DNA from: Treponema sp.
Lineage (GTDB): Bacteria > Spirochaetota > Spirochaetia > Treponematales > Treponemataceae
Assembly: GCA_017469785.1 (NCBI GenBank)
Contig: JAFUFU010000023.1
Location: forward strand, 1-42,579
DNA: 42,579 bases
Direction: 5' to 3'
This document shows, piece after piece, positions 8,959-18,166 of the stretch. Position 1 is the stretch's first letter. Every line of letters starts with the position of its first letter. The position numbers and the translations under genes were made by a program. A model generated the notes under the pieces. It searched no databases. It was not told where the DNA came from and saw only the letters and a program-made list of their open reading frames with translations.

Positions 8959-9609
8959 GTGGGAGACGATATTCTTACAATCGAGGAAGTTGCAAAATAT
9001 CTTCGTGTTTCGGAGCGAACTGTATATGATTGGGCCCAGAAAGGTGAAATTCCGGCTGGAAAAATCGGCACTGTCTGGCGCTTCAAAAAAACAGAAATTG
9101 AAAAATGGGTGAACGAGAGGCTCTCTTCATCTCAGAAACCTGCTGAGCCGAGCCACGTTGTTGCGGTGAAGAACATTCTTTCACCAGACAGAATCGTGTT
9201 CATCGAGCATTCTACCAAGCATGACGCAATCGTGGCTCTTGCGCAGAATCTCGCGACCGCGCCGCAGATTAAAAACGAAAAAGAGCTTGTCGACGAAATC
9301 CTCAAGCGCGAGGAGCTCATGTCAACGGCAATCGGCAGAGGTATTGCGATTCCGCATGTGCGCCTTTCGTCAGTCACTGATCTGGTCATGAGTGTCGGCA
9401 TCTGCAAACACGATCTTCTTGATTTCCAGACCATTGATGATACGCCGGTCCGTATCCTCATCATGATTGCTGCGGCATACAATCAGCATTCATACTATCT
9501 GCAGACCCTCAGTTTCTTCAGCTCGAAGCTCAAGGGGAAGGAAGTGCGTGACGCTCTCCTTTCATGCAAAGATCCTATGGAAGCATACAATATCCTTACG
9601 GCAGAGTAA
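8959..9609 (+). CDS. Helix-turn-helix / PTS EIIA-Ntr fusion regulator
   Basis: Fusion of 216 residues. Residues 5-55 are an excisionase/MerR-type helix-turn-helix (LTIEEVAKYLRVSERTVYDWAQKGEIPAGKIG...WRF). Residues ~72-215 are an EIIA of the mannitol/fructose/Ntr type with phospho-acceptor His133 in GRGIAIPHVR. The likely role is a transcription factor whose state reports HPr or EINtr phosphorylation. Treponemes are known to carry such regulatory EIIA proteins without matching sugar permeases. The start is GTG at 8959, set by AAGGAG about 8 nt upstream and by the helix-turn-helix beginning directly after it. A strong terminator follows, so it is transcribed alone. Confidence 0.88.
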   Translation: MGDDILTIEEVAKYLRVSERTVYDWAQKGEIPAGKIGTVWRFKKTEIEKWVNERLSSSQKPAEPSHVVAVKNILSPDRIVFIEHSTKHDAIVALAQNLATAPQIKNEKELVDEILKREELMSTAIGRGIAIPHVRLSSVTDLVMSVGICKHDLLDFQTIDDTPVRILIMIAAAYNQHSYYLQTLSFFSSKLKGKEVRDALLSCKDPMEAYNILTAE

Positions 9610-9627
9610 GCTGTCTCATAAGTCCAT

Positions 9628-9665
9628 GGCTTTGCCCTGTAAAATGCAGGGCAAAGCCCGTTTTC
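9628..9665 (+). terminator. Rho-independent terminator after the HTH-EIIA gene
   Basis: Perfect 12-bp stem GGCTTTGCCCTG / CAGGGCAAAGCC (9628-9639 and 9647-9658) with a 7-nt loop, followed within two bases by TTTT and a pyrimidine-rich run. Confidence 0.85.
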
Positions 9666-9696
9666 AAGTTTTCTTTTTTCCTTTATAATCGTTCCT

Positions 9697-10938
9697 ATGA
9701 AAAAAATCTTTTCTTCTCTTTTTGGTGTATTAAAGTCTTTTTGTATTCTTTCTTTTATTGTTTTCACCTGTGCTTCATGCTCTAAATCAGGACAGGTTCA
9801 TTCTGTCGGTGAAAATGCGCTGTTTACGCTGTCCTACGGCAATTTTGAGGATGAGTTGAATCTTTTTGACCTTGCTCGCACCGGGAATATCCGGACATTC
9901 ATGACGATGCGGGACGGTTTTTTTTATATCGCTAACGGTGAGTCAAAAAAAATCCTGGAGCTTAATTCCTATGGAGATTTGCTGAGCCTTTATTATAACG
10001 ATGATTTTTTAAAGAACGTCACTTTTGCAGAAAAGAATTCGACGAATTCCATCAAGAAGGCGATTTCCTATCCCTTCAACACGTTGGGGCCGCTCACGGT
10101 TGATTCAAGAAAATTTATCTATGCGGTTGATACTCTTCCTTCTGAACGGCAGGAACGTGATACGGCCAATCGTCTGCTTCTGTCTTCTGTAGTTCTCAGG
10201 TTTGATTCAAGCGGAAAATTCATTGATTATCTCGGGCAGCAGGGACCGGGTGGAACGCCTTTTCCTTATGTGAAGAATATCTATACAACGCAGGAAAATG
10301 AGCTGGTCGTTGTGTGTACGACTAATGACGGACTGATTGCCTATTGGTTCAATACAAACGGATTCCTTCTATATACAATCCCTGTTTCGCAGAATTCGGT
10401 TCCGAAACTCCAGCACGGAGAAAATACGGAGGCACCTTCCTACATATCAATTGAGAATATTGTTCCTGACAGCACCGGCCATAAACTGTATGTCAAAGTC
10501 GATTATTATATGACTTCCCTTGATTCTGCGCTCAAAGTCCAGTCAGGAATTGATTATTACACGACCTTGCTTTTCCCGCTGGATGTGACTACAGGTTTGT
10601 ATGATGAGCCTTTGGAAATCCCGTCCTATGAATATTCAGTCACTGAGAACCTTACAAAAGAGATTTACAATCTGCCTTTTGACTTCCTTGGAGTTACTGA
10701 AACAGGATGGTTTTTCTTTATCGTTCCGAACGAGGAGGGATTTATTGTGCAGATGGTGCAGCCTGACGGCCAGCGGATTGTCAAACGTTCCCTTTCAGTG
10801 GATCACTCGAAAAATCTTTATTACACTCTTTCTCTGAGCGGCAACGGAATCATTTCGGCTCTGTTTGTCCGCCGTGAAAATGCGCAGGCAGTCTGGTGGC
10901 GCACTGATTCACTTTTGGCTTCTTTCATAAATCAATAG
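9697..10938 (+). CDS. Predicted lipoprotein, beta-propeller-like
   Basis: Protein of 413 residues. The N-terminus is a signal with a spirochete-style lipobox (TCASC, Cys28). The remainder is beta-rich with repeated blocks of a short turn and hydrophobic strands (GNIRTFMTMRDGFFYIA, RKFIYAVDT, DGLIAYWFN, EEGFIVQMV), consistent with a six-bladed NHL-like propeller. No enzyme motif is visible. It begins a probable rightward operon with two membrane proteins and a MATE exporter (spacings 37, 24 and 2 bp). It resembles conserved spirochetal lipoproteins of unknown function; that resemblance is from memory and unchecked. Confidence 0.75.
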   Translation: MKKIFSSLFGVLKSFCILSFIVFTCASCSKSGQVHSVGENALFTLSYGNFEDELNLFDLARTGNIRTFMTMRDGFFYIANGESKKILELNSYGDLLSLYYNDDFLKNVTFAEKNSTNSIKKAISYPFNTLGPLTVDSRKFIYAVDTLPSERQERDTANRLLLSSVVLRFDSSGKFIDYLGQQGPGGTPFPYVKNIYTTQENELVVVCTTNDGLIAYWFNTNGFLLYTIPVSQNSVPKLQHGENTEAPSYISIENIVPDSTGHKLYVKVDYYMTSLDSALKVQSGIDYYTTLLFPLDVTTGLYDEPLEIPSYEYSVTENLTKEIYNLPFDFLGVTETGWFFFIVPNEEGFIVQMVQPDGQRIVKRSLSVDHSKNLYYTLSLSGNGIISALFVRRENAQAVWWRTDSLLASFINQ

Positions 10939-10975
10939 AATAGTCTGGCATTTCAGCATAGCAGGTGAAGATATC

Positions 10976-11554
10976 ATGGATTTTTCAAAAATCGAAGAGA
11001 CCCGTCCGGAAAAGCCCACCGATGAAGAGCAGATGGTCTTTCATTACAACCGAGAGGAGAGGCTTAAACATGCTCCGGAAATCGTGCAGGATTATTATTC
11101 TGGAAAATTCAAGCCCTACAAAGGCGGAATCTTCAGGTCCCTGGTCAATACAAAGGCTAACCGTTTGCTTTTTGTCACGATTATATTTGCTTTCGGTATC
11201 ATTTATTTCGTAAATTATTTCGGACCGCAGAAAAGCTCAGGCTCTCTTTCAGGCGTGGACGTGAATCTCTCTGCTTTTTCCTATGGCAACTCTGTCTATG
11301 CGAGCCTTTGCGTCAAGGATGCTGCCAAGAAAAAGATTTCTGAATTCGCAGACGGTACTCTTGTCTCGGCTCACTTTACGGCTTATGACAAGGATAACGC
11401 GGTTTTGCTCGAAGAAAAAATAAGCGGAAAATACGATGGAAAAGAAATGTTTTTACGGACAACTTTTTCAGATTATGATATAATAAAAGTGACGGTTGTA
11501 TGCTCAATGAGGGAGTCATATTCCAGTCTTGAAACGCAGGTTGAAAAACGCTGA
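10976..11554 (+). CDS. Conserved single-pass membrane protein, unknown function
   Basis: Protein of 192 residues with a charged ~60-residue cytoplasmic N-terminus, one transmembrane segment at about residues 64-82 (LLFVTIIFAFGIIYFVNYF), and a ~105-residue outer domain of alternating hydrophobic residues (SAFSYGNSVYASLCVKD, TTFSDYDIIKVTVVC) that looks like a small beta-sandwich. I do not recognise the family. The start has AGGTGAAG about 6 nt upstream. It lies between the lipoprotein and another membrane protein on the same strand, so it probably works at the same envelope site. Confidence 0.7.
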   Translation: MDFSKIEETRPEKPTDEEQMVFHYNREERLKHAPEIVQDYYSGKFKPYKGGIFRSLVNTKANRLLFVTIIFAFGIIYFVNYFGPQKSSGSLSGVDVNLSAFSYGNSVYASLCVKDAAKKKISEFADGTLVSAHFTAYDKDNAVLLEEKISGKYDGKEMFLRTTFSDYDIIKVTVVCSMRESYSSLETQVEKR

Positions 11555-11578
11555 ACAAGTGTTTTATGAGGGTGTTGT

Positions 11579-12124
11579 ATGCTTCAGTTTTATTTTTTGT
11601 CGATTTTGTTGAATCTGGTGGCAGGCCTTATCTTTATCTATGCCACAAACGGTGAAAATCAGTCGGAACTAGCCAATCAGTCCGGTGAAGATCCTTTTTC
11701 TGATTCTGAATCATCTGACAGCCCGGAAGTCGCTTTTGATGATGATTTGGGGACGACTTCTTCTGCAGTCAGCGATGATGCTCAAAAACCGGCCGGCGGT
11801 CTGAAATCGCTGGCGATTCCCTTTCTGGGGGATAAAACCCTGCAGCTCGTTGTCGGCATCCTGGTCGGCCTTACGGGCATAATGAAGCTGCTTTCACCGA
11901 TTCAGTATGATATTGCCATAATTGGTGACTTGATTCCTGCTCTGGCCGGCATCGCGGCTTCTGCTTTCCTTCTTTTGGATTGGTATCAGGATCGGAGCGA
12001 CGTCGCAATCATGCTCCCGGAAAGCATCGAGTCGATTTATACGGGCGGAAGAAAATATCTTGGAATTTTCTGCGTGATTGCCGCTGTCCTGCACTTTATT
12101 TTTCCGAGGGTTCTTTTCCTGTAG
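11579..12124 (+). CDS. Multi-pass membrane protein, unknown function
   Basis: Protein of 181 residues. A hydrophobic N-terminal segment (residues 1-22) is followed by an acidic, Ser/Asp-rich linker (about residues 25-75), then about three more transmembrane segments (near 88-105, 112-132 and 158-178). The pattern suggests a small four-helix membrane protein with a disordered loop. I do not recognise the family. GAGGGTG precedes the ATG. The MATE gene begins 2 bp after its stop, which implies translational coupling. Confidence 0.65.
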   Translation: MLQFYFLSILLNLVAGLIFIYATNGENQSELANQSGEDPFSDSESSDSPEVAFDDDLGTTSSAVSDDAQKPAGGLKSLAIPFLGDKTLQLVVGILVGLTGIMKLLSPIQYDIAIIGDLIPALAGIAASAFLLLDWYQDRSDVAIMLPESIESIYTGGRKYLGIFCVIAAVLHFIFPRVLFL

Positions 12125-12126
12125 TC

Positions 12127-13470
12127 ATGTCCAGGCATCAGATTGACATGACCAGCGGGGCCATTTTCCCGAAACTGGTGAAATTTTCTGTTCCGCTGAT
12201 TTTAAGTTCCGTCCTTCAGCTTCTCTTTAATGCCGCGGATGTCATTGTGGTCGGCCGTTATGCTGGTGACAATTCATTGGCGGCAGTCGGTTCGACGTCC
12301 TCAATGGTGAACCTCCTTGTAAATTTTTTTCTGGGACTTGGAATCGGCTGCAATGTGGTGGCGGCGAATTTTCTCGGAGCCGGTCAGAAAAATTATGTGA
12401 ACCGCACTGTTCATACGACCATGGTTCTGAGCGTAATCGGCGGAATCCTGCTCACTCTTGTGGGAATTGCTTTTTCGAAGCAGATTCTCATTCTTATGGC
12501 TTCCCCCGAGGATGTGCTTCCTCTTTCTACCTTATATTTGAAAATCTTTTTTGGCGGAACTACGGCCACCCTTGTCTATAATTTCGGGGCTGCGCTCTTG
12601 AGGGCTAAGGGGGATACGAAAAGACCTCTTTACATTCTTTTGATTGCTGGTCTTATCAATGTGGTGCTGAATCTGATTTTCGTTATTTGCTTTCACATGG
12701 ATGTGGCAGGTGTTGCTTTTGCAACGGTCTTGAGCCAGGTGTTCAGCGCTCTGTCGGTGGTTTACATTCTCTGCCACGAAGATGAGGAATTCCGTCTTGA
12801 TTTCAGGAGACTTCGCATTGACAGGGAAATCTTGCCGAGAATCATAAAAATCGGACTTCCCGCCGGCTTTCAAGGAATGCTTTTCAGCTTCTCAAACATG
12901 ATTATCCAGTCCAGCGTCAATTCTTTCGGAGCCGTGATGGTGGCCGGAAATGCGGCCGCACAGAGCATCGAGGGCTTTGTCTATATTTCAATGAACAGTT
13001 TCGCGCAGGGAACCTTGACTTTCGCAGGACAGAACATGGGCGCCCACAAATTTGACCGCATAAAGCAACTTGTTGTGATTGCAGAACTTGTAGTTACGGT
13101 GGTGGGATTCGTGCTTGGATTTACGGCTCTCTTCCTAGGGCGTACTTTGCTGGGATTTTATTCGGAAAGCGCCGGGGTCGTTGATGCCGGAATGCTCCGA
13201 CTGAACGTTATTCTTTTTACTTATTTTACTTGCGGCATGATGGACTGTATGGCAAGCGCAATCCGCGGGGTGGGGCATTCTGTTATGCCGATGATTGTTA
13301 CTTTGGTAGGAGCCTGTGGTCTTCGCATGGTCTATATTTTTACATTCTTCCAGATTCCGCGCTTCCACGCTTTCCAGAGCATCTTTTATTCTTATCCCAT
13401 AAGCTGGGTAGTCACATTCATCTTTCTGACCGTAAGTTTCCTCTGGATTATGAAAAATATTGAAAAGTAA
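12127..13470 (+). CDS. MATE-family multidrug/metabolite exporter
   Basis: Polytopic exporter of 447 residues with about 12 transmembrane helices in two similar halves. The N-terminal sequence MTSGAIFPKLVKFSVPLILSS and the motif NAADVIVVGRYAGDNSLAAVG are typical of MATE proteins (DinF/NorM relatives) that use a Na+ or H+ gradient to expel organic cations. The frame is open upstream to 11980, but those codons overlap the previous gene; the ATG at 12127 lies just after its stop and matches the family start. Substrate unknown. Confidence 0.9.
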   Translation: MSRHQIDMTSGAIFPKLVKFSVPLILSSVLQLLFNAADVIVVGRYAGDNSLAAVGSTSSMVNLLVNFFLGLGIGCNVVAANFLGAGQKNYVNRTVHTTMVLSVIGGILLTLVGIAFSKQILILMASPEDVLPLSTLYLKIFFGGTTATLVYNFGAALLRAKGDTKRPLYILLIAGLINVVLNLIFVICFHMDVAGVAFATVLSQVFSALSVVYILCHEDEEFRLDFRRLRIDREILPRIIKIGLPAGFQGMLFSFSNMIIQSSVNSFGAVMVAGNAAAQSIEGFVYISMNSFAQGTLTFAGQNMGAHKFDRIKQLVVIAELVVTVVGFVLGFTALFLGRTLLGFYSESAGVVDAGMLRLNVILFTYFTCGMMDCMASAIRGVGHSVMPMIVTLVGACGLRMVYIFTFFQIPRFHAFQSIFYSYPISWVVTFIFLTVSFLWIMKNIEK

Positions 13471-13471
13471 G

Positions 13472-13597
13472 ACACTGATGCACACAGATAGGCACAGATT
13501 ATAATTTTTTATAAGAAAATTGGCCTTAAAATCCGGATGTTTTTCTTTACTGTAAATGTACAATCTGTGAAAATCTGTGCTAATCTGTGGATAAAAA
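13472..13597. repeat. Inverted CACAGAT/ATCTGTG intergenic repeat
   Basis: The 128-bp space between the convergent MATE and enolase genes carries a CACAGAT-type copy (13481-13500, CACACAGATAGGCACAGATT) and, 61 bp on, a reverse-oriented set (13562-13590) with three ATCTGTG units. Related units occur at 24871-24907 and more loosely at 24759-24788. The two arms can pair, so this may act as a two-way terminator. The role is unproven. Confidence 0.7.
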
Positions 13598-13598
13598 A

Positions 13599-14988
<1,390 letters not shown>

Positions 14989-15033
14989 TCCCCAGCAAAC
15001 TTGCAAAATACCCTAAATGGCTAGTAAAGAGTA

Positions 15034-15085
15034 GTTAGAAAGAGCTAACAGAAGTTAGAATATAGTTTTCACATTATTTTGTCAA
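15034..15085 (-). promoter_or_regulatory. Enolase promoter with palindromic operator
   Basis: Minus strand: TTGACA (15085-15080), 17 nt, TATTCT (15062-15057; an alternative TATATT lies at 15-nt spacing). The palindrome GTTAG-N6-CTAAC (15034-15049) lies at the predicted start site. A second CTAAC-N4-GTTAG (15045-15058) overlaps it. The same 5-6-5 palindrome occurs at the methyltransferase-operon promoter (17332-17347). Confidence 0.55.
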
Positions 15086-15455
15086 CATTGTTTCGTGTGC
15101 ATTCGGTATACAGTAAATCGATTCTGCCTTTTACGATTTTACTTTTTGTGATTTTCCAGCCGTTTGCTTCAAGGAAAGATTTGTTGCATCGGCAGTCTCA
15201 AAAGTTACATTTTGCGGAATCCAGCACTTTTTTGCAGTCTCAATCATCTTTGGGGAAAAATCCGTGGCAACTACGCTTTTTGCACTGGGAGCAATATGCC
15301 GTGCAATCATTCCAGGGCCTGTGGCAAGTTCCAGAACAGACTTACCGCTTACAGCCGCCGAGATTTCCTTGTAAAGAAAATCGTAAATGTTTTTCTGACT
15401 TTTCATTGCCCGCTCGTAAATCGAAGCGAATATATCCAAGACAGTTTTTTTTCAT
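15069..15455 (-). pseudogene. SAM-dependent methyltransferase remnant 1 (frameshift and internal deletion)
   Basis: Remnant of a class I methyltransferase. The expected start is the ATG at 15455, which overlaps the stop of the preceding gene (ATGA). A run of eight A residues puts it out of frame; seven A would give MKKTVLDIFASIYERAM and continue into the SAM-binding motif VLELATGPGMIARHIA and VVATDFSPKMIE. After DATNLS the sequence jumps in another frame to EANGWKITKSKIVKGRIDLL, which looks like the natural C-terminus and ends at TGA 15071-15069. The middle of the fold, roughly 80 codons, is missing. The intact stretch now stops at 15131. Non-functional as a methyltransferase in this copy. 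Confidence 0.8.
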
Positions 15456-15847
15456 TTTGCGCTTCCTTTTACACAAAACAAAGTGCCATTTTCGCTTACA
15501 GAAACTTCGCCAAGACCCGCATTTTCCATAAGCGTCTTAATTTGGCTTGCTGTGTAGCGCTTCATGCAGGGAACTTTCTTTTCCCGGTTGATTTTCTTTG
15601 CCTTTTTTACGCTTTCTTCTGATATGTCTATTCCGTATACTTTTGCCCCGGCAGATTTTTCAAGCAGACGGCGCACATTGTAGCCTCCGCCACAACCTGT
15701 GTCGCAGATTTTCCCGGACTGTGGAATTTCCAGCTGTGGGAAAGCCCATTTTGCCATTGGAAGATGTTCCCTTTCCATTGCAACTAGCATAAGACGCCCA
15801 AGAAAACCTTTGGGATTTCCAAAATTATCAGTAAAAGCCTTTTTTAC
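15452..15847 (-). pseudogene. SAM-dependent methyltransferase remnant 2 (internal deletion, start codon lost)
   Basis: Contains the N-terminal half of a class I methyltransferase (KKAFTDNFGNPKGFLGRLML, then the SAM motif ICDTGCGGGYNVRRLLE and VYGIDISEESVKKAKKIN) joined in frame to a C-terminal tail (CMKRYTASQIKTLMENAGLG...FCVKG). About 75-80 codons normally lying between are absent, including the acidic post-motif and substrate region. GGGGAG stands at the right place for a ribosome site, but the codon expected to be the start reads GTA (15847-15845), consistent with a mutated GTG; the first in-frame Met is at 15790, inside the conserved region. It overlaps remnant 1 by ATGA, so they were once co-translated. 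Confidence 0.75.
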
Positions 15848-15857
15848 TCTCCCCAGC

Positions 15858-16511
15858 TCATTGCTCTTTCTTCCATGCAAAGAATGCCGGCAAAAAGAAT
15901 GTGGTTTCAAAAAGACTTTCAAGTCCACCTCTTAGCCCCGTAATTCCTGTAAGCTTTACAAGAAGAATCACAAAAGCGTAAAAAATGGCATATCCAAGAT
16001 ACATAAAAAGCAGGAAGCGCTTTTTTAGACCAAATTTTCCGCTTAAAACTCCGGCAAACACAATAAGTTCGGTGATGTAGCCGCAAAGAACAATTGCCAT
16101 TGTTAAAGGATTTAAATACAAAGAGGCGCTTTCTAAAGTCTGAACAATCTGATTTTCCGAAATGCCTGCCTTTATTCCACTTTGATAAGTTAAAGGATTA
16201 TAAACTCCCAGCACAAAATGGCAGTATAAAATTCCACCGCAGGCTAAAAATGGCAGAATCATTATGAACTTAAGCTTTTCGCCGAAAGACTTTTTTACAA
16301 GCTGATATAAACTTATAAATCCGCACAAAAGGCCGAGACTTCCAAAGACGCTGATCCACATAGAAGCCATAAGACGCCATTCTTTTACATGGCAATAGGA
16401 AACTAGATTGCCTGATTCAATTTCAACGCCCACATATAAAAATAAATCAGCAATTGCATACAATACTGCACCAATAATTCCATATAAAGCAAGATTCTTA
16501 TTTTTATCCAT
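15858..16511 (-). CDS. Six-helix membrane protein of unknown function
   Basis: Protein of 217 residues with about six hydrophobic segments (near residues 9-27, 50-70, 83-103, 132-158, 165-185 and 195-213). It begins MDKNKNLALYGIIGAVLYAIADLFLYVG and contains conserved-looking YNPLTYQSG and GGLESLFETTFFLPAFF. It resembles DUF6796-type membrane proteins, from memory only. It lies 12 bp after the LCM-type methyltransferase and just before the two methyltransferase remnants, so it is the middle gene of one leftward operon. No transport or enzyme motif is visible. Confidence 0.75.
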   Translation of the reverse strand: MDKNKNLALYGIIGAVLYAIADLFLYVGVEIESGNLVSYCHVKEWRLMASMWISVFGSLGLLCGFISLYQLVKKSFGEKLKFIMILPFLACGGILYCHFVLGVYNPLTYQSGIKAGISENQIVQTLESASLYLNPLTMAIVLCGYITELIVFAGVLSGKFGLKKRFLLFMYLGYAIFYAFVILLVKLTGITGLRGGLESLFETTFFLPAFFAWKKEQ

Positions 16512-16523
16512 TTTTCACTCTCC

Positions 16524-17318
16524 CTAAAACTCAAAAACTGCCCAGCGGTCGTTCATCTTTGGAAGAAGTTTTGCAAAAAGCCAGCCCCGGATAGAGTACT
16601 TTTTCATCTCTTCGTTAAAGCTGTGTTCTTCAACAAAGCGGATTCCTTGGCACAAGTCTGCAATTTCCTGACCGCTCCAAGTTCCGCTTTTAAAGACAGC
16701 GTTGGTATTTTTTACCGTGTCGTGATATTTTTGATTTTTTACCATGAGAGGATTGTTTTGCTCTGCAATCAGCGTTCCGCCCGGAAAATTCGTCTTTAAT
16801 ACAGAAAGAAGTTTTGAAATTTCTTCGAGGGTGAGGTACATAAAGAGTCCTTCTGCTAGGAAAAGCACTTTGGAGTTTGTTTTTTCAATTTCTGACTTTA
16901 CAGCCTGACACCAGGTATCTTCAAGAACGCTTCCCGAAAGCAGTGAAACTCTCTCGCGCTCGTTAAAAACTTTCTTTCGAAGTTCGATTGAATCCGGCAA
17001 ATCAAGGTCAAACCAGAAGATTGAACCGTTATCCACTCGGGAAAAGCGGTTGTCAAAACCTGCCCCAATATTCACGATGACAGCCGACGGATTTTTGGCG
17101 ATGAAATCCTTTACCATTCGGTCAAGCATGACTGTGCGGGCAATTACGCCCTCGTGTGACATGAATTTGTCAAAAGGCTTAGTATCAATTCCAAGTTTTT
17201 TAATCATCTCGACCGCTACTTCATCACAAACACGAGGATTTTTGCGTAAGCTTTCACTTGCTTTGATTGCCACTGGAATGAGGGCAGTTGTCTCAACATC
17301 ACCTAAAGAAATCGTCAT
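16524..17318 (-). CDS. Leucine-carboxyl-methyltransferase-like SAM methyltransferase
   Basis: Protein of 264 residues of the LCM/PPM1-like bacterial group. The SAM site reads VIVNIGAGFDNRFSRV, followed by WFDLDLPDSIELRKKVF, and LFLAEGLFMYLTLEEISKLL is diagnostic of the family. In bacteria these are often next to polyketide or small-molecule genes and the methyl acceptor is usually unknown. The ATG at 17318 has AGGAG about 9 nt upstream. It opens the operon that continues with a membrane protein and two decayed methyltransferases. Its promoter has an operator-like palindrome. Confidence 0.88.
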   Translation of the reverse strand: MTISLGDVETTALIPVAIKASESLRKNPRVCDEVAVEMIKKLGIDTKPFDKFMSHEGVIARTVMLDRMVKDFIAKNPSAVIVNIGAGFDNRFSRVDNGSIFWFDLDLPDSIELRKKVFNERERVSLLSGSVLEDTWCQAVKSEIEKTNSKVLFLAEGLFMYLTLEEISKLLSVLKTNFPGGTLIAEQNNPLMVKNQKYHDTVKNTNAVFKSGTWSGQEIADLCQGIRFVEEHSFNEEMKKYSIRGWLFAKLLPKMNDRWAVFEF

Positions 17319-17330
17319 TTTTACATCTCC

Positions 17331-17380
17331 TGTTAGTTTTGGCTAACATATTTTTATAACGCTGCTATATTTTTTGTCAA
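17331..17380 (-). promoter_or_regulatory. Promoter and palindromic operator of the methyltransferase operon
   Basis: Minus strand: TTGACA (17380-17375), 16 nt, TATAAA (17358-17353), then TGTTAG-N6-CTAACA (17348-17331) at the predicted start site and directly upstream of the Shine-Dalgarno. A bound protein would block initiation. Confidence 0.6.
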
Positions 17381-17414
17381 TAATTATTCTGGTATCGTTG
17401 AGTAATAAATCTAT

Positions 17415-18041
17415 TTATTCAACCTTGATTCCCATGAGCTTGTAGGCACCGTAACTTGTAAATTCCATGATGTCGGAGATGTATTCTTTTGCTTCTTTTT
17501 GAGTCATGTTGTGAAGAATTATGTCGCAGAAAGCATTGATGATTGTTGACGCCATAAAATGAATTGTCATAGGTGAAACTTGCTTTGTGGCGATTTTTTG
17601 TTCGTACATCCAGGCAAAAGTTTTCTCGCAGTTTTTTGTGTACAAATCGCAGATATCTTCCTGAAAATGTTCGTGAGTACTTCCGGCTGACTTTCTAAGA
17701 AGAAGTGTGAATGCATCAAAATTTTCGTACATATAGTTCAGAAAATCATCTGTTGATTTTTTTTCAAAGTCCATATGCTCCTGCATTTGCGCGGGTGTGA
17801 GCTTTTCATGATTTTTTGGATCGGCAAGCATTATCACATTTTTTGTGGCAGTGATGGCATCATCAACAAGGGCGCAAAAAAAAGCATTCTTGTCCTTAAA
17901 GTGGCGGTACATGGCTCCTGTTGTGACTCCTGCATTTGCGGCAATTGTACGAAGTGAGGCTCCTGTAAAGCCTTTTTCGAGGAATTCCTTTTTTGCACTT
18001 TCGAGAAGTTTCTTTTTTGTTTCGGTTGATGAATCTGCCAT
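17415..18041 (-). CDS. TetR-family repressor of the RND exporter operon
   Basis: Regulator of 208 residues. The TetR helix-turn-helix is at residues ~15-55 (LLESAKKEFLEKGFTGASLRTIAANAGVTTGAMYRHFKDK), with a helical ligand-binding domain behind it. It is divergent from the RND exporter, and the shared 125-bp space holds three copies of a GATAACA-N-TGTTATC palindrome, so it very likely represses both. The frame is open to a TTG at 18077, but that TTG is part of a TTGACA hexamer; the ATG at 18041 matches the family start. No Shine-Dalgarno is seen, and TTGACA-17-CACACT-7-ATG would give a leaderless mRNA, though this -10 is weak. Confidence 0.9.
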   Translation of the reverse strand: MADSSTETKKKLLESAKKEFLEKGFTGASLRTIAANAGVTTGAMYRHFKDKNAFFCALVDDAITATKNVIMLADPKNHEKLTPAQMQEHMDFEKKSTDDFLNYMYENFDAFTLLLRKSAGSTHEHFQEDICDLYTKNCEKTFAWMYEQKIATKQVSPMTIHFMASTIINAFCDIILHNMTQKEAKEYISDIMEFTSYGAYKLMGIKVE

Positions 18042-18084
18042 GAGAAACAGTGTGCGATAAAAAGGAGTCTTTGTCAATTAAAAG

Positions 18085-18152
18085 TGATAACAATGTTATC
18101 AAAAACTATTGACAAGATAACACTGTTACCACTAAGATAACATTGTTATCTT
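18085..18152. promoter_or_regulatory. Three TetR-type operators between the repressor and RND genes
   Basis: Palindromes: O1 18085-18101 (TGATAACA-A-TGTTATCA, perfect), O2 18116-18130 (GATAACA-C-TGTTACC, one mismatch) and O3 18134-18152 (AAGATAACA-T-TGTTATCTT, perfect). Centres lie 30 and 20 bp apart, about three and two helical turns, so dimers would bind on one face. O2 fills the exporter promoter spacer and O3 covers its -10. Confidence 0.9.
18109..18138 (+). promoter_or_regulatory. Promoter of the RND exporter operon
   Basis: TTGACA (18109-18114), 18-nt spacer, TAAGAT (18133-18138). The spacer and -10 are inside operators O2 and O3. AAAAGGAG precedes the ATG at 18167. Confidence 0.65.
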
Positions 18153-18166
18153 AAAAGGAGCTTTTT

